A stretch of 64,000 nucleotides of DNA from CAVWXT01 sp963759115 (lineage in GTDB: Bacteria; Planctomycetota; Planctomycetia; Pirellulales; Thermoguttaceae): NCBI GenBank assembly GCA_963759115.1, contig CAVWXT010000005.1:2418001-2482000 (forward strand), given 5' to 3'. A program made the translations under genes and the position numbers. The notes under the pieces are model-generated. The model saw only the letters and a program-made list of their open reading frames with translations, searched no databases and had not been told where the DNA came from. This document shows positions 1 through 10,101 of this stretch, one piece after another (within the stretch, counting starts at the first letter, position 1; every line of letters begins with the position of its first letter).

Positions 1-685
1 GGGCACGATCACCACGCGATCTTCCCCTGTAGCAGGCACACTCCGAGGCTGTGCCGTTCGCAGGACACCGCTGTGGAGGCGACTCAGTCGCGATCTGCTC
101 GACACCGATTGCGACGGAGTGCTGCAGTTCAACGTCCGTGCCGTCCGCACTCACCAATTGGCACTTCCCGCTGGAGCACTCACCAACAGCGCCGCCACGT
201 TCAGTTGCAGGTTCGGCAGCAGCGGCCCCGGCGTCAACTCCTGGATCGCCAGCGGCGTAAGGATCGGCTGGATTTCGCGGCCGAAGTAGGATCGCAGGAA
301 TTCGCGTTGCACTTCGGTCCATTGGTCCCGCTGCCACACGTGCAGGCCGTGTTCGGCCAGCCGTGCAAACACCTCGCGGACGCCGGCCGCCTGCTCGTCG
401 ACCATGCGGTGGACGCGGCGGCTGATGGCGGCGAGTTGTTCGGCGGGAGTCATGCCGGCGAGGTCGCGGCGGCGGACCTTGGCCGCCCGGCGCTCGCATC
501 AGCCACGCCACCCGCACCAGAAAGAACTCGTCGAGGTTCGAGCTGACGATGGCCAGGAACTTCAGCCGCTCCAGCAGCGGCAAGTCGGCATCGAGCCCTT
601 CCTGCAACACGCGATGGTTGAACTCCAGCCAGCTCAACTCGCGGTTGATGTAGAGATGGGGAGATTTCAGAGGGTTCTTGGGCAT
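1..685 (-). CDS. ppk1: Polyphosphate kinase 1, N-terminal part (window-edge partial, frameshifted)
   Basis: Makes inorganic polyphosphate from ATP. The first 65 codons from the ATG at 685 carry the classical PPK1 N-domain motifs NRELSWLEFNHRVL and SSNLDEFFLVRVA. After a frame change near 490-500 the homology resumes with LTPAEQLAAISRRVHRMV and FLRSYFGREIQPILTPLA (about 453-160). The same frame then meets a stop at 151-153, and the last readable piece, GEDRVVIVP, matches the end of the N domain again. Positions about 70-135 resemble a degraded copy of the window's commonest palindrome, which may explain the damage there. The catalytic histidine domains lie outside the window. It follows a toxin-antitoxin pair by 26 bp and closes a polyphosphate gene cluster. 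The identity is clear; whether the gene is functional is not. Confidence 0.8.
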   Translation of the reverse strand, partial: MPKNPLKSPHLYINRELSWLEFNHRVLQEGLDADLPLLERLKFLAIVSSNLDEFFLVRVAWLMRAPGGQGPPPRPRRHDSRRTTRRHQPPRPPHGRRAGGRRPRGVCTAGRTRPARVAAGPMDRSATRIPAILLRPRNPADPYAAGDPGVDAGAAAAEPATERGGAVGECSSGKCQLVSADGTDVELQHSVAIGVEQIATESPPQRCPANGTASECACYRGRSRGDRA

Positions 686-710
686 GGCAATCCCCCAAGC
701 AGCACCTGGT

Positions 711-1064
711 TCATGAATCCAGGCCGAGGGTATGACGGAGAGCGGCATTGATCGAACGCAATTCATCACAGCGACCGATCGTGCGGTCGATCTCGGAATC
801 CATAACCGTCGCCAGATTGTCGGTCATGACAACGGAATCCGATAGCAATCCCATGTCGCGGCCTTGCGGGGAGGACCGCGACACGGTAACCCTGCTCGGA
901 TGCCCGCGATCGGGCCAGGTTACTGGCGATCATCGCGACAATGGTTTGTGGAAGCCCCGTGTGTAGTTGATCCGCCTGCACGACCAACGCCGGCCACCGC
1001 TTCGCGGTCACCGGGTTGGAGTCGGAAAGAGCACCAAAACCACGTCACCGCGATTACAGGGCAT
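711..1064 (-). CDS. MazF/PemK-type toxin (frameshifted)
   Basis: Predicted mRNA-cleaving endoribonuclease of a type II toxin-antitoxin system. The ATG at 1064 begins MPCNRGDVVLVLFP. After a one-base loss near 1020 the family core KRWPALVVQADQLHTGLPQT continues, and after another near 875 come GRDMGLLSDSVVMTDNLA and the C-terminal helix ending at the TGA at 711-713. Pieced together it is about 117 residues, the usual MazF length. The start overlaps the end of the antitoxin gene by 11 bp, the classic coupled arrangement. Two one-base breaks in so short a gene suggest either sequence error or an inactivated toxin. The call rests on the motifs and on the partner gene. Confidence 0.82.
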
Positions 1065-1287
1065 CGTAGGCGTCCATTTCAGGCCGTTGCCAATCCTCGG
1101 CGAACGTCGTCAGCCGGTGACGCAAATCGGCGGCTTGCGCGCGATTCACGCCGCGCTCGGCGAGACCAACGGCAGCGATTGGAGAAGAAATGAACGTCAC
1201 AATCACACGTCCTGCCGCATCGGGCGGCGGCGCCTCGATCAGTTCCACCTTGCCGTCTCGATATACTCCTTCGATGGTTCTTAGCAT
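1054..1287 (-). CDS. Antitoxin partner of the MazF-type toxin
   Basis: A 77-residue acidic protein starting MLRTIEGVYRDGKVEL, a family commonly found directly upstream of PemK/MazF toxins. The ATG at 1287 is preferred over the TTG at 1293 because a GGAGGG ribosome-binding site lies eight bases upstream of it. The N-terminal half predicts a beta-rich DNA-binding fold and the C-terminal half (LRHRLTTFAEDWQRPEMDAYDAL) is the charged tail expected to wrap the toxin. The stop overlaps the toxin start. The pair sits between ppx and ppk1 in the same orientation. Confidence 0.72.
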   Translation of the reverse strand: MLRTIEGVYRDGKVELIEAPPPDAAGRVIVTFISSPIAAVGLAERGVNRAQAADLRHRLTTFAEDWQRPEMDAYDAL

Positions 1288-1345
1288 GACCAACCCTCCA
1301 GCCTTTGATTCTATCCGAGAGCCGATCCATTGGCTACACGCACGT

Positions 1346-2928
1346 TCACGCCTCTTCCAGCCGGATCTTCACGCCGTAGATGTCCTCGAACAGATCGCCC
1401 TTGGTTTCCAGGGCGCGCTCTTCCAGCAGGTGATCGCGGCCGCTGGGCATGCGAGATCGATCAATTCGTCGCCCTGCCGCTGGAATTGGATGTCGGCGGT
1501 CCGGCGGCGATGGCCGCGGACCAGGGCGTCGGCCACGCGCAGCAGGGCCGCCAACTTGTTGACCACCACCCGCGACTCCCGCGTCAACGCCATGTACGCC
1601 AGGTGCGACGCCCGCGGAACGCTGCGGCGATGGTAGCGGGCGATCTGCGAAACCAACGCGATCTCGTTGCGGTTCAGGCCGAAGATCTCCGAATTGGCGA
1701 TCAGGTACTCGCTGTGCTTGTGGTGGGCGCGGCTGCTGACAAACCCGCCGACCTCGTGCAGCAGACCCGCCACGCGCAGCAACAGCCGATGCCGCGGGCT
1801 CAGCCCGTGATCGGCCTGGAACAAGTCGAACAGCCGCACGGCCACCTCGGCCACGTTGCGCGAATGATCGAGGTCGACGCGATACTTCTCGGCAATCGCC
1901 GTGGCCGAATGGATCACCCCGGTCAGCAGCGCCTCGTCCTCCTTGCCGGTCACCTCGCGGGCCAATTCCAGCAGCAGGCCGTCGCGCATGGAGACGTGCG
2001 AGACGATCATCTGCCCGGCCTTGGTCTTGTGCAAAAGGATCTGGTAGACCAGCAGGGCCGGATTGAGCGTCTCGGCCTCGGCAAACGGCAGGCCGTAGCG
2101 TTTGGAAAGCTCCTCGGCCGTATGCCGCTCGCAGCGATCCACCAGCTTGTCGAACGCGGCCGGGTCGATGACCGCCAGGTCGGCCGATTCGGTGGGCGTG
2201 CCGATTTCGCGGGCGGCAAAGCGGGCGTCGCCGCCGACGGCCACGAACGAGTCGATCTCCGCCAGCGGCAGGCTTTGCAGCGTGGCGACGGCGTTGGAGA
2301 TGTGCTGCCGCAGCAGATCGGCCGAACGCCGCGGCGATTCTTCGCTGGTCGAGAACATCTCTTGCAGCCGGATCGAACCCAGCCGCAGGCTCTGCGAAGT
2401 GGCGATCTCGCCGTCTTCCAGCAGCGTCAGCAGGGTGCTCCCGCCGCCCACGTCGGCGATCAGGGTCTGCCGCTGATTGACGCCCAGGGCGTCGCCCACC
2501 GCCTGGCGCACGGCGGAAACCGTCAGCCGGCTCTCCTCCGAGGTGTCGATCACCTCGACGTTCAGCCGGGTGGCCATGAAGACGCGGTCGAGGAAGGTGT
2601 CGCCGTTGGCGGCCTCGCGGACGGCGGTGGTGGCCACGGCGCGGACCTTCTCGACCTTGTAGAGATCGAGCAATTGGCGGTAGTCGCGGAGCACTTGGAC
2701 GGCGGCCCGCATGCTCTCGCCGCCCAAGCGGCCGCGGCGGAAGGTGTCTTGCCCCAGGCGGACCGCCCGCTGCAGCCGTTCCAGCAGTTCGATCCGGCCG
2801 TCGGGGAAGACCTCGGCGATGACCATCCGCAGGGCGTTGGCGCCGACGTCGATGGCGGCCACGGTCTTGGCCGGCGCCACGCCGCCCGGCTTCGCTTGAT
2901 TGGGCTCCATGGGAACTATTGTTTCCAT
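1346..2928 (-). CDS. ppx: Ppx/GppA exopolyphosphatase with C-terminal HD-like domain
   Basis: Hydrolyses terminal phosphate from polyphosphate or the pppGpp gamma-phosphate. The actin-like ASKHA fold is marked by AAIDVGANALRMVIAE near the N-terminus and the glycine-rich phosphate loop IADVGGGSTLL. The C-terminal third is an HD-type domain with LLLRVAGLLHEVG and RAHHKHSEYLI. The start is the ATG at 2928, which overlaps the upstream CHAD stop as TGATG; the 66 codons readable upstream of it in this frame belong to the CHAD gene in another frame. A one-base shift near 1450 hides the true end; the other frame gives a C-terminus ending IRLEEA at the TGA at 1346-1348. With CHAD upstream and ppk1 downstream, a role in polyphosphate turnover is likely. 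Confidence 0.9.
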
Positions 2929-4009
2929 CAGGAGCCGGCGGTCAAGAGCGATTTGTCGGGCGACTGGCGGGCGTTGCCATTGCCGTTGCCCCGCGTCGAC
3001 GCCTCCGCTGGAGAGACCGCCGCAGCGGCTGGTTCGGGCGGCGGCGCGGCCGCGGGCGGTTCGCCAGGGGATTGCACCACGCCTTTGAGCTTCTCCCAGA
3101 ACTGACGCCGGCCCAATTCGGCCCAATATTCCACGAGCTGCCGAAAGACCTCCTCGCGGTGGCGGCGCCGATCACCCCGCAGATGCTCGATTCCGGCCTG
3201 CAATCGCACCAGCCGGCCGGCATGTCCGAACAGGGCCAGGATGCGGTCGCGCTCCTCCCTGGCGAACGCATCGAGATGCTCTGCCCAAACGTCGCAGTCA
3301 TGAACGTCGCCCAGCAGCGATTGCACCTTCTTGGTCGCCTCCACGGCCTCGTCGAGCCGCGCCGGATACACCGGCCGGGCGATTTCCAGCGTGTACCGCA
3401 GCCGCTTGGCGGCAATCCGCATGGCGTGGTGACCTTGGCGATCGTCCGGATCGGCCAGGCTGGCCTGGTGAACGAGAAGCTCGTCCAACTGCTGAACGAC
3501 GTGCCGTTGGGTGTGGCATAGGCCGCAGGACTCGGCGAGTCGGCAGGCTCGGCCGAGACATCCCGCAGGGTCTGCTTGGTCGCTCGCCGCATGTCTCGCA
3601 AGGTCCCCTTGGCCTCCAGGCGGTCCACCGCTTTGACGACCTTCCGCTGCGGCCGCTCGCGGTCGCGTTCGAGTTGAACCAGGATACGGGCGATCCCCGG
3701 AAAACACTCTTTCGCGCTGAGCGCCGACAGGGTGCCGCAGAGGAGTTCGATCTGCACGTCGCGGTCGCGGGCGTTGCCCAGCTTGGTCGTGGTCTGGCGA
3801 ATGGCCTTCCGCCATCGCTTGACTCGCCTGGGCGAGAAGCACTTGCCGAACATCCGCAAGGCCGCCCGAAGCCGCCGCGTGGCCACCCTCGCCCGGTGGA
3901 CGAACTCGATGTCTTCCGCCGCGCGTACGCCATCGAGTTGCTCGGCAAGCTGTCTTGCCTGCCGGCGAATGTACCTGGCGGCGAGGAGTCGGTACCCTGA
4001 GTCGATCAT
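2928..4009 (-). CDS. CHAD domain protein (frameshifted; start uncertain)
   Basis: CHAD domains are histidine-rich helical modules that bind polyphosphate. The N-terminal half carries FVHRARVATRRLRAALRMF, the typical first CHAD helix. After a frame change near 3510-3550 the second half shows HHAMRIAAKRLRYTLEIA and LLGDVHDCDVWAEHL, two further hallmark motifs. The C-terminal 45 residues are a low-complexity Pro/Ala-rich tail. Starts at 4009, 4045 and 4069 are all possible. None has a good ribosome-binding site, and a TATAAT lies just upstream of 4009, so this start could be nearly leaderless. It is the first gene of the polyphosphate cluster and is translationally coupled to ppx. Confidence 0.85.
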
Positions 4010-4384
4010 AATAAGATTATATCTGGCAACAACATAGCGCACCATCGGGGGGACTTTTCGCAAGGACATGTGTTTCGCCAAAATCGCTGCCTGACGCGGG
4101 CGCGGGACGTTTGGTTCGCGTATTGACACACATAGCATCAGTGGATGTAGTGAAGGAACTTTCGACTCAGCTTCGGCCGTAAACCGTTACGCGACCAAGG
4201 GCAACAGCGGCTGCTTAGAGCCGATCAGAACGCCGTTTGTCTTCGTTGTCTGATGCCTGGCGCGCTTCCCCCAGATGCTCGGAAGAGGGGGGGTAAAGGG
4301 GGGTTGCTCCTAGGAAAGCGAGGGCCCACGGGCGGAGACTTTTTCCTGATTCGTGGAAAAACTGTCGATGGCCGGCTCCTTGTC
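4010..4384. other. Intergenic region without a recognised gene
   Basis: About 375 bp upstream of the CHAD gene, which reads leftward. Apart from a possible TATAAT (minus strand, about 4016-4021) I see no conserved element or credible coding sequence. The dispersed palindrome begins at 4385. Confidence 0.5.
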
Positions 4385-4504
4385 AGGGCCGATCAGTTAT
4401 TCACTGTGGGAGGCGACTCCTGTCGCCGATTGCTTGAAAAGAGCCGGAAATCGGCGACTGGAGTCGCCTACTACAGCCGGATTTGGGAAAACTGATTGGC
4501 CCTG
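4385..4504. repeat. Dispersed palindrome family 1, copy 1
   Basis: Two nested inverted repeats. The outer arms are CAGGGCCGATCAGT and ACTGATTGGCCCTG. The inner arms are GGAGGCGACTCCTGTCGCC and GGCGACTGGAGTCGCC. Five copies occur in the window, at 4385, 13126, 34586, 37717 and 53237. This copy is uninterrupted and reads CGCCTACTACAGCC at the point where two other copies carry group II introns, so it serves as the empty-site reference. Confidence 0.9.
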
Positions 4505-4604
4505 GGCTCCTTGTGGGGCAGTGTCCGTTTCCGGTAAGATGAGGAGCCGATGCGTCCCATTCCTCTGGGAAGAGGCATTCACTCATCGTCCCAGGAGCAC
4601 AAGT

Positions 4605-4865
4605 ATGAAGAAGGAAGAGATTCTCGCCCAGGTGGCCGCGGGGCAACTCTCAGTCGACGAGGCCTCGAAACTCTTGGCCGAACAGGAGCAATCGAGAAAG
4701 GGATCGCTCTACTGCAAGGTCAGCCCGAAGGGCGCGCTGAGCCTCTACGGTCTGCAACGGATGCCGGTCACCCTCTACGTCGACCAATGGGAGCGGCTCT
4801 TGAACTTCTCCGACGAGCTTCGCGCGTTCAGCGCGGAGCACAACGCCGAGTTGAAGCGGAAGTAG
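4605..4865 (+). CDS. Small conserved protein with SHOCT-like N-terminal helix
   Basis: An 86-residue protein. The start at 4605 follows CCAGGAGCACAAGT, a good ribosome-binding site. The first 27 residues, including EEILAQVAAGQLSVDEASKL, match the short helical 'eeGkIt.eEA.kLL' pattern seen at the ends of many otherwise unrelated bacterial proteins. The rest (CKVSPKGALSLYGLQRMPVT, then a segment with DQWERLLNFSDELR) resembles uncharacterised planctomycete proteins. There is no signal peptide or membrane segment. Function unknown. Confidence 0.7.
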   Translation: MKKEEILAQVAAGQLSVDEASKLLAEQEQSRKGSLYCKVSPKGALSLYGLQRMPVTLYVDQWERLLNFSDELRAFSAEHNAELKRK

Positions 4866-4886
4866 CGCCCTTGCCCGCCGCCGATT

Positions 4887-6801
4887 TCACTCACGGACGG
4901 CCACACGCTCGGCCGGCAAGCCGGCGACATGGCTGAGCACGCGGCGCGGATTGTCGCAAACGAGCTGCCGGATTTCGTCCTCCGACAACCCCACCCTTTC
5001 GCGCAGCAACGCGGCGATTTGGGGCATAGTGGCCGTCGATCCGGCCAGGAGTTGGCTCTGGGGCATCCGCGCGATCCGGTCCTCGCCCACGTTGATCTCC
5101 CGCCCGCGGAACGAATAGCGTCCGGGTCCCTGCCGCGCCGCAGAAATGGCCGCGGTGACCACGATCGAACGCTCGATGCCGGCCAAACGCAGGTAATTCT
5201 TCAACTCCGGCGGCGGCACGTGAACGCCGTCGGCGATGAAGGTAATCATCAACCGGTCGCGCAGGCTCAGCACCCGCTCGATGATGTTGTCGTGGCGGGG
5301 GAGCAGTGCCGGGCAACCGTTGCCCAAATGCGTGAACATCGACAGGCCGGCGTCAATGGCGGCCAACAGTTCGTCGAGGCTTGCGTCGCAGTAGCCGGCC
5401 GAAACGAGCACCTTCTCGCCGACGAGATAACGGGTCACGTTCAGGCCCGGATCGCATTCCGGGGCGAGCGTAACCATGCGGATCAGCCCCTCGGCGGCCT
5501 CCAGCAATCGCTTGGCCGTGTCGAGGTCGGCGGGACGCACGGCCTGTCGCGCGCACGCCCCACGTAGCCCGGTACGTTGTGGATGAAAGGGCCATCGAGA
5601 TGGATGCCGCAAACCACCTCGCGCACCAACGGGTCCTGCCGGCAAATCGCCGCAATCCGCTTGAGCCGGCGCAACATCCGGGGCAGATCGTCGGTGACGA
5701 CGCCCGCCAGGATGCCGGCCACGCCGTCCTGGCGAAGCCGCTGGCAGGCCACGTGCAGGTCTTCGGCCGAGAGGTTGTCTTCGTTGAAATCGACGCCCGC
5801 ATAGCCGTTCACGGCCAGATCGACATACTGCGGTTCATTGGCCCCATCGGACGTTGCGGCGGGCACGTCCGGCGAGCCGGCAGACTGCACGAGCAATCGG
5901 TAGGGATTCTGCGAAACCAGCCGGTGGACTTCATCGTCGGTCAGTCCGATCTTCTCGCGCAGCAACGCAGCCATCCTGGGCATCGTGGCGGTGGAACCCA
6001 TCAACAGCGGGCTTCCCGGCAAGTGGGCCACCAGGTCCTCGCCGATCACAACCTGCTGGCCTCCAAGGGTGTAGCGGCCCGGCCCCAGCCGCGCGGGCGA
6101 AATGGCGTCGGTCACCACGATGGATCGCTCGATGCCGACCAGCCGCAGGTAGTTCTTCAGTTCCGGCAGCGGAACGTGGACGCCGTCGGCGATGAAGCAG
6201 ATCATCAATTGATCCCGCAAGCTCAGCACGCGCTGGATAATGTTGTCGTTTCGAGGGAGCATCGCCGGGCAGCCGTTGCCCAGATGGGTGACCAGCGACA
6301 GCCCGGCATCGATGGCCGACAGCAGTTCGTCCATGCTCGGGTCGCAATGCCCGGCGGAAACCAGGATCTTCTGCTTGGCGAGATAGCGGGTCACCTTCTG
6401 ACCCGGATCCCGCTCCGGGGCCAGGGTGACCACGCGGGTAAGCCCGTCGGCGGCCTCCAGCAAGCGTTTCGCATTGTCCAGATCGGCGGGGCGCACGGCG
6501 TGCGGTGGATGCGCCCCGACGTAACCGGGGGTCTCGTTGATGAAGGGACCCTCGATGTGGATGCCCCAGACAACGTCCCGCACGAGCGGATCCTGCTGCC
6601 GGAGGGCGGCGATCCGCCCAGCCGGGCCGTCATCCGCGGGATCTCGTCCGTGATGATCGTCGTCAGCACGCCCGCGACACCATCTTCGCGCAGCCGCTCG
6701 CAGGCCTGGTGCAAATCCTCCGCGGCAAGGTCGTCTTGGTTGAAATCGACCCCCGCGTAGCCGTTGATTTGCAGGTCGACGTAGTGCGGTTCGGTAGTCA
6801 T
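4887..6801 (-). CDS. Tandem N-acetylglucosamine-6-phosphate deacetylase (NagA-NagA) with degenerate second domain
   Basis: Two NagA-like amidohydrolase barrels in one reading frame, about 638 residues once a one-base break in each half (near 6617 and 5556) is repaired. NagA converts GlcNAc-6-phosphate to glucosamine-6-phosphate in amino-sugar recycling. Domain 1 (from 6801) keeps the metal and catalytic set: GIHIEGPFI (Glu), GHCDPSMDELL (His), THLGNG (His) and VVTDAISPA (Asp). Domain 2 (from about 5840) reads GIHLDGPFI, GYCDASLDELL, THLGNG and VVTAAISAA, so a metal His has become Tyr and the catalytic Asp has become Ala. No stop or ATG separates the halves (LLVQSAGSPDVPAATSDG links them). Both halves lack the small N-terminal beta domain of E. 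coli NagA. The duplication is recent enough that the halves align end to end. Confidence 0.85.
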
Positions 6802-6996
6802 ATTTGTCTATCATCCCTGATATGGCGTGCGATTCAAGGCCCCCGTGAGCTAGGAGCACTGCAAACTCGGGGACCGGTCCATTTTTCGGCCGAAAGACGT
6901 TGCGATGGCCTTGGATCACTGCCCGAAAACATGGACCTGTCCCCCTTGCGTCTGACTTTGCATTCCTCCTGCCCCGTGAGCCGGAATTGCCGTCCC
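6802..6996. repeat. Dispersed palindrome family 2 (6866-6946) between genes
   Basis: CGGGGACCGGTCCATTTT and AACATGGACCTGTCCCC form loose inverted arms about 60 bp apart. The GGGGACAGG...CCTGTCCCC signature recurs at 13372, 37621 and 55904. It lies downstream of the thioredoxin/NHL gene and upstream of the tandem deacetylase. Confidence 0.6.
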
Positions 6997-8629
6997 CTAG
7001 TCGCCCGACAGGGTCGACGCTTTGCCGGCCTCGCGGAGTTCGATCACTCGGATCAGGTGGTTGTTGGTGTCGGCGACGTAGAGCTTGCCTCCCGCGGCGG
7101 CAATTCCCGCCGGCTGGTTGAAGGCCGGCGGGACATCGGTTCGGCCGGGCGTGGCGGTTCCGGCCAGCGTTCGCGTCTCGCCCGTGGCCGGGTCGATCGC
7201 CTTGATCTTGTTGTTGTACGTGTCGGCCACATAGAGCTTGCCCTCGTAGTACACGATGCCCAGCGGGTGCTGCAGCCGCACCGTCTCGCCGCGACCGTCG
7301 ACGTCGCCGAAGGTGAACAACCGGGCCGACGGGAGATGGGCCGTCCCCACGACGGTCCGCACTTCCTGCTTGGCATCGAACGGCACGGCGCGGATCGAAC
7401 TTCCTTCGCTGTCGGCCACGTACAGCCACCGGCCGTCCGAGGCCAGTCCACTCGGTTGGGCGAACGAGGCGGCGCCGGGCTGCGATGGCCGCCGCGGCGC
7501 GATCGAGCCATCCACGAATGTCTTCGTTTCCGTTGCCCGCATACACGCCAATCCCCGATCCATCGAGTTTCATGCTCCAAATCTGGTGCCATCCGGCCAT
7601 GGCGATGAACAGGTTGCCGCCGTGGATCCACAAATCCCAGGGGCTGCTCAGGGCCGTTTTGAGCGGCTGCTCCAGCCGGCCGAACGGCGGCGTGTCGCGG
7701 CCCTGGCGACCCACGCCCGCAATTGTCGTCACGCGCCGTTGGGCCAGGTCGACTTTGCGGATCAAATGGTTCTCGGTATCGGCCACATAGAGCGTTTCGC
7801 CCGCCAACACCATGCCTTGGGGCGCGTTGAACTCGGCCGTGGCGTAGTCGCCGTCGGTCCGGCCCACGGCGCCGGAGCCGATCGTGGCGATCCGAGCGCC
7901 GTCGAGACGCATGACGACAATGCGATTGTGGCCGCTATCGGCGACGAAAAGCCGCCCGCCCGCCTCGTCCGCCAGGACCTTGCCGGGGAATCGCAGCGGC
8001 GTTTGGGCGACCTTTGCCGATTCGAGGTCGAACGAGATCGGCCGGTCGTTAAGCGACCCATTGCGGCGGTAGTAGGGCGCCGCCTTCTTCAGCACGGCGT
8101 CGAGTTGCTCGAAGGTCGTCTCCCCGCTGTGCGCCCAGACGGCGTATCCCTCGGGGTCGATCAGCGCCAGACTGGGCCAGGCCTGCACGCCGAACTGTTT
8201 CCAGATGACGAAATCCGAGTCGTTGACCACGGGGTGCTCGATCCGGTAACGGAGCACGGCCTCCTTGATGTTCTGGCTGTCCTTTTCGCTGGCGAACTTG
8301 GCGGAGTGGACGCCGATCACTACCAACTCTTTCGGCCAGGCGTGCTCCAGTTTCCGCAGTTCGGGAATGATGTGCATGCAATTGATGCAGCCGAGGGTCC
8401 AGAAGTCCAAGAGGACGAACTTGCCGTGAAGGTCGCGAAGTTCGATCGGCCGCGCCGCATTGAGCCACGGAAGATTCGCCGGAAAGGGACGCACCTCCAA
8501 CCGGCGGGAGAACGGCGGTTCCGATGGCTCTTTGGCAGCCATAGGCCGCACGTCGGCAAACCCGCCGACGGCGACCATGACGCCGACCAGCGCCACCGTG
8601 GGCCGGCATTCTGACCATGTGAAGGACAT
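6997..8629 (-). CDS. Secreted thioredoxin-like protein with NHL repeats (NHLRC2-like)
   Basis: The start at 8629 has an AAGGGAAG ribosome-binding site and is followed by a hydrophobic export signal (TVALVGVMVAVGGFA). Residues about 60-190 form a thioredoxin-like domain with the redox motif LGCINCMHIIPEL. This is followed by NHL beta-propeller blades with the recurring patterns LFVADSGHNRIVV, LYVADTENHLIRKV and LYVADTYNNKIKAI. A frame change near 7560 splits the propeller; the last blades are read in another frame to the stop at 6997. The same order of domains occurs in NHLRC2. Likely periplasmic, redox or scaffold role. It is upstream of, and co-directional with, the NagA gene. Confidence 0.83.
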
Positions 8630-8831
8630 CGACGCTTCCCTTCGAACTGTGATGAGCATCGTCACTTGGGACAGTCGATCACATCGGGTATAATCGCCCG
8701 TCGTGAAGCGCGCCCCACTAGAATTGTAGCAGCCGTTGGGTGGCCGCCAATGGTGGTGCGACTTTCTCAACGGCTTGCCGAACAGAGTGGCGCGCCTATC
8801 GCACGATTTAGCGTTTTGCGCGGTGGAGGCG

Positions 8832-9539
8832 ATGGCTGTGAGCAGTCCATACGCAGCGATCTTCGACATGGACGGCGTGCTGGTCGATACGTACCAGGCG
8901 CACTATCGCAGTTGGCTGGAGATGGCCGCGCCGGAAGGGCTCCACTTTTCCGAGGCCGAGTTCGCCGCCACCTTCGGCCGCACCAGCCGCGAGATCATCG
9001 CCCATTTCTGGGGCCAGAACCGCTACGACGACGCCCAGATCGCCGCCTTGGACGCCCGCAAGGAAGCCGCTTTCCGCCGCATCCTCGAAACCGACTTTCC
9101 CGCCATGCCGGGCGCCGAGGCCTTGCTTCGCCGCCTGCACCAGGCCGGTTTCCGGCTCGCCGTGGGCTCTTCCGGCCCGCCGGAAAATGTCGACCTCGTG
9201 CTTCAGAAGCTCGGCTCAGGCGGGCTCTGTTCGACGGCGGTCGTCACGGGAAAGGACGTCATCCGCGGAAAGCCGGATCCCCAAGTGTTCCTGGTCGCGG
9301 CCGAGCGTTTGGGCGTGCCGCCGGCGCGATGCGCGGTGATCGAAGATGCCCCGGTGGGCGTGGCCGCCGCCCATGCCGCCGGCATGGCCAGCGTCGGCCT
9401 GCTGAGCACCGGCCGCACTGTCGAAGACCTGGCCGCCGCCCGCGCCGTCGTCCGCTCGCTCGGCGAAGTCACGCCGCCAATGCTCCGCGACCTGATCGAT
9501 CAAAACCTCTCACCATCTGCACAAGGAAGATCGTCATGA
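8832..9539 (+). CDS. HAD-superfamily hydrolase, beta-phosphoglucomutase-like
   Basis: A 235-residue cytoplasmic HAD enzyme. Motif I is FDMDGVLVDT, with nucleophile and acid/base aspartates. Motif II is VGSSGPPEN, motif III lysine is in RGKPDP, and motif IV is IEDAPVGVAAAHAAGM. The helical cap lies between residues 20 and 90, as in beta-phosphoglucomutases and sugar-phosphate phosphatases. The ATG at 8832 has GGAGGCG directly upstream. The stop overlaps the start of the flavin reductase as ATGA, so the two are probably co-translated. Substrate not predictable. Confidence 0.85.
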   Translation: MAVSSPYAAIFDMDGVLVDTYQAHYRSWLEMAAPEGLHFSEAEFAATFGRTSREIIAHFWGQNRYDDAQIAALDARKEAAFRRILETDFPAMPGAEALLRRLHQAGFRLAVGSSGPPENVDLVLQKLGSGGLCSTAVVTGKDVIRGKPDPQVFLVAAERLGVPPARCAVIEDAPVGVAAAHAAGMASVGLLSTGRTVEDLAAARAVVRSLGEVTPPMLRDLIDQNLSPSAQGRSS

Positions 9540-10101
9540 AGAAATCTCTGGGAGCGAAAACGATCATCTATCCGACGCCCGTGCTGGTCGTGGGCACCTA
9601 CGACAAGGAGGGCAGCCGAACGTCATGACGGCGGCCTGGGGCGGCATCTGCTGTTCCGTGCCGCCGTGCGTCGCCGTTTCCCTGCGGAAGGCCACCTATT
9701 CGTACGCAAGCATCGCCAGCCGCAAGGCGTTCACCATCAGCGTGCCCTCGGAACGCTACGTCAAGGAGGCCGACTATTTCGGCATGGCCTCCGGCAGGAG
9801 CGGGGACAAGTTCGCTGCCACCGGCCTGACGCCGGTCCGCAGCGAGTTGGTCGACGCCCCCTACGTGGGGGAGTTCCCGCTGGTGCTGGAATGCCGCCTG
9901 GTGCACACGCTCGAATTGGGGCTGCACACGGAGTTCGTCGGCGAGATTCTCGACGTGAAGATCGACGAAGACGTGCTCACCAAGTCCGGCGTGCCCAACA
10001 TTGAGAAGCTGCTGCCGATGCTCTTCGCCACGGAGAGCCGCACGTACTACGGCGTGGGGCGGTTCTTGGGCAAGGCGTTTTCGATTGGCAATACGCGGTA
10101 G
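9536..10101 (+). CDS. Flavin reductase / flavoredoxin-like protein (frameshifted)
   Basis: FMN-binding split-barrel protein of about 188 residues. It starts MKKSLGAKTIIYPTPVLVVG with AAGGAAG upstream. After a break near 9613 it continues as NVMTAAWGGICCSVPPCVAV, the standard 'N.mTaaW' flavin-binding core. SRKAFTISVPSERYVKEADY and the C-terminal VGRFLGKAF also fit the flavoredoxin family. Probably transfers electrons from NAD(P)H or a ferredoxin to flavin. The partner oxygenase or reductase is not in the window. Confidence 0.85.

Noticed and set aside
1330..1345. Ppx read to the end of its open frame at 1369 with C-terminus CSRTSTA
   Set aside because: The other frame restores the conserved ending IRLEEA and a stop at 1346, so the shorter end is a frameshift product.
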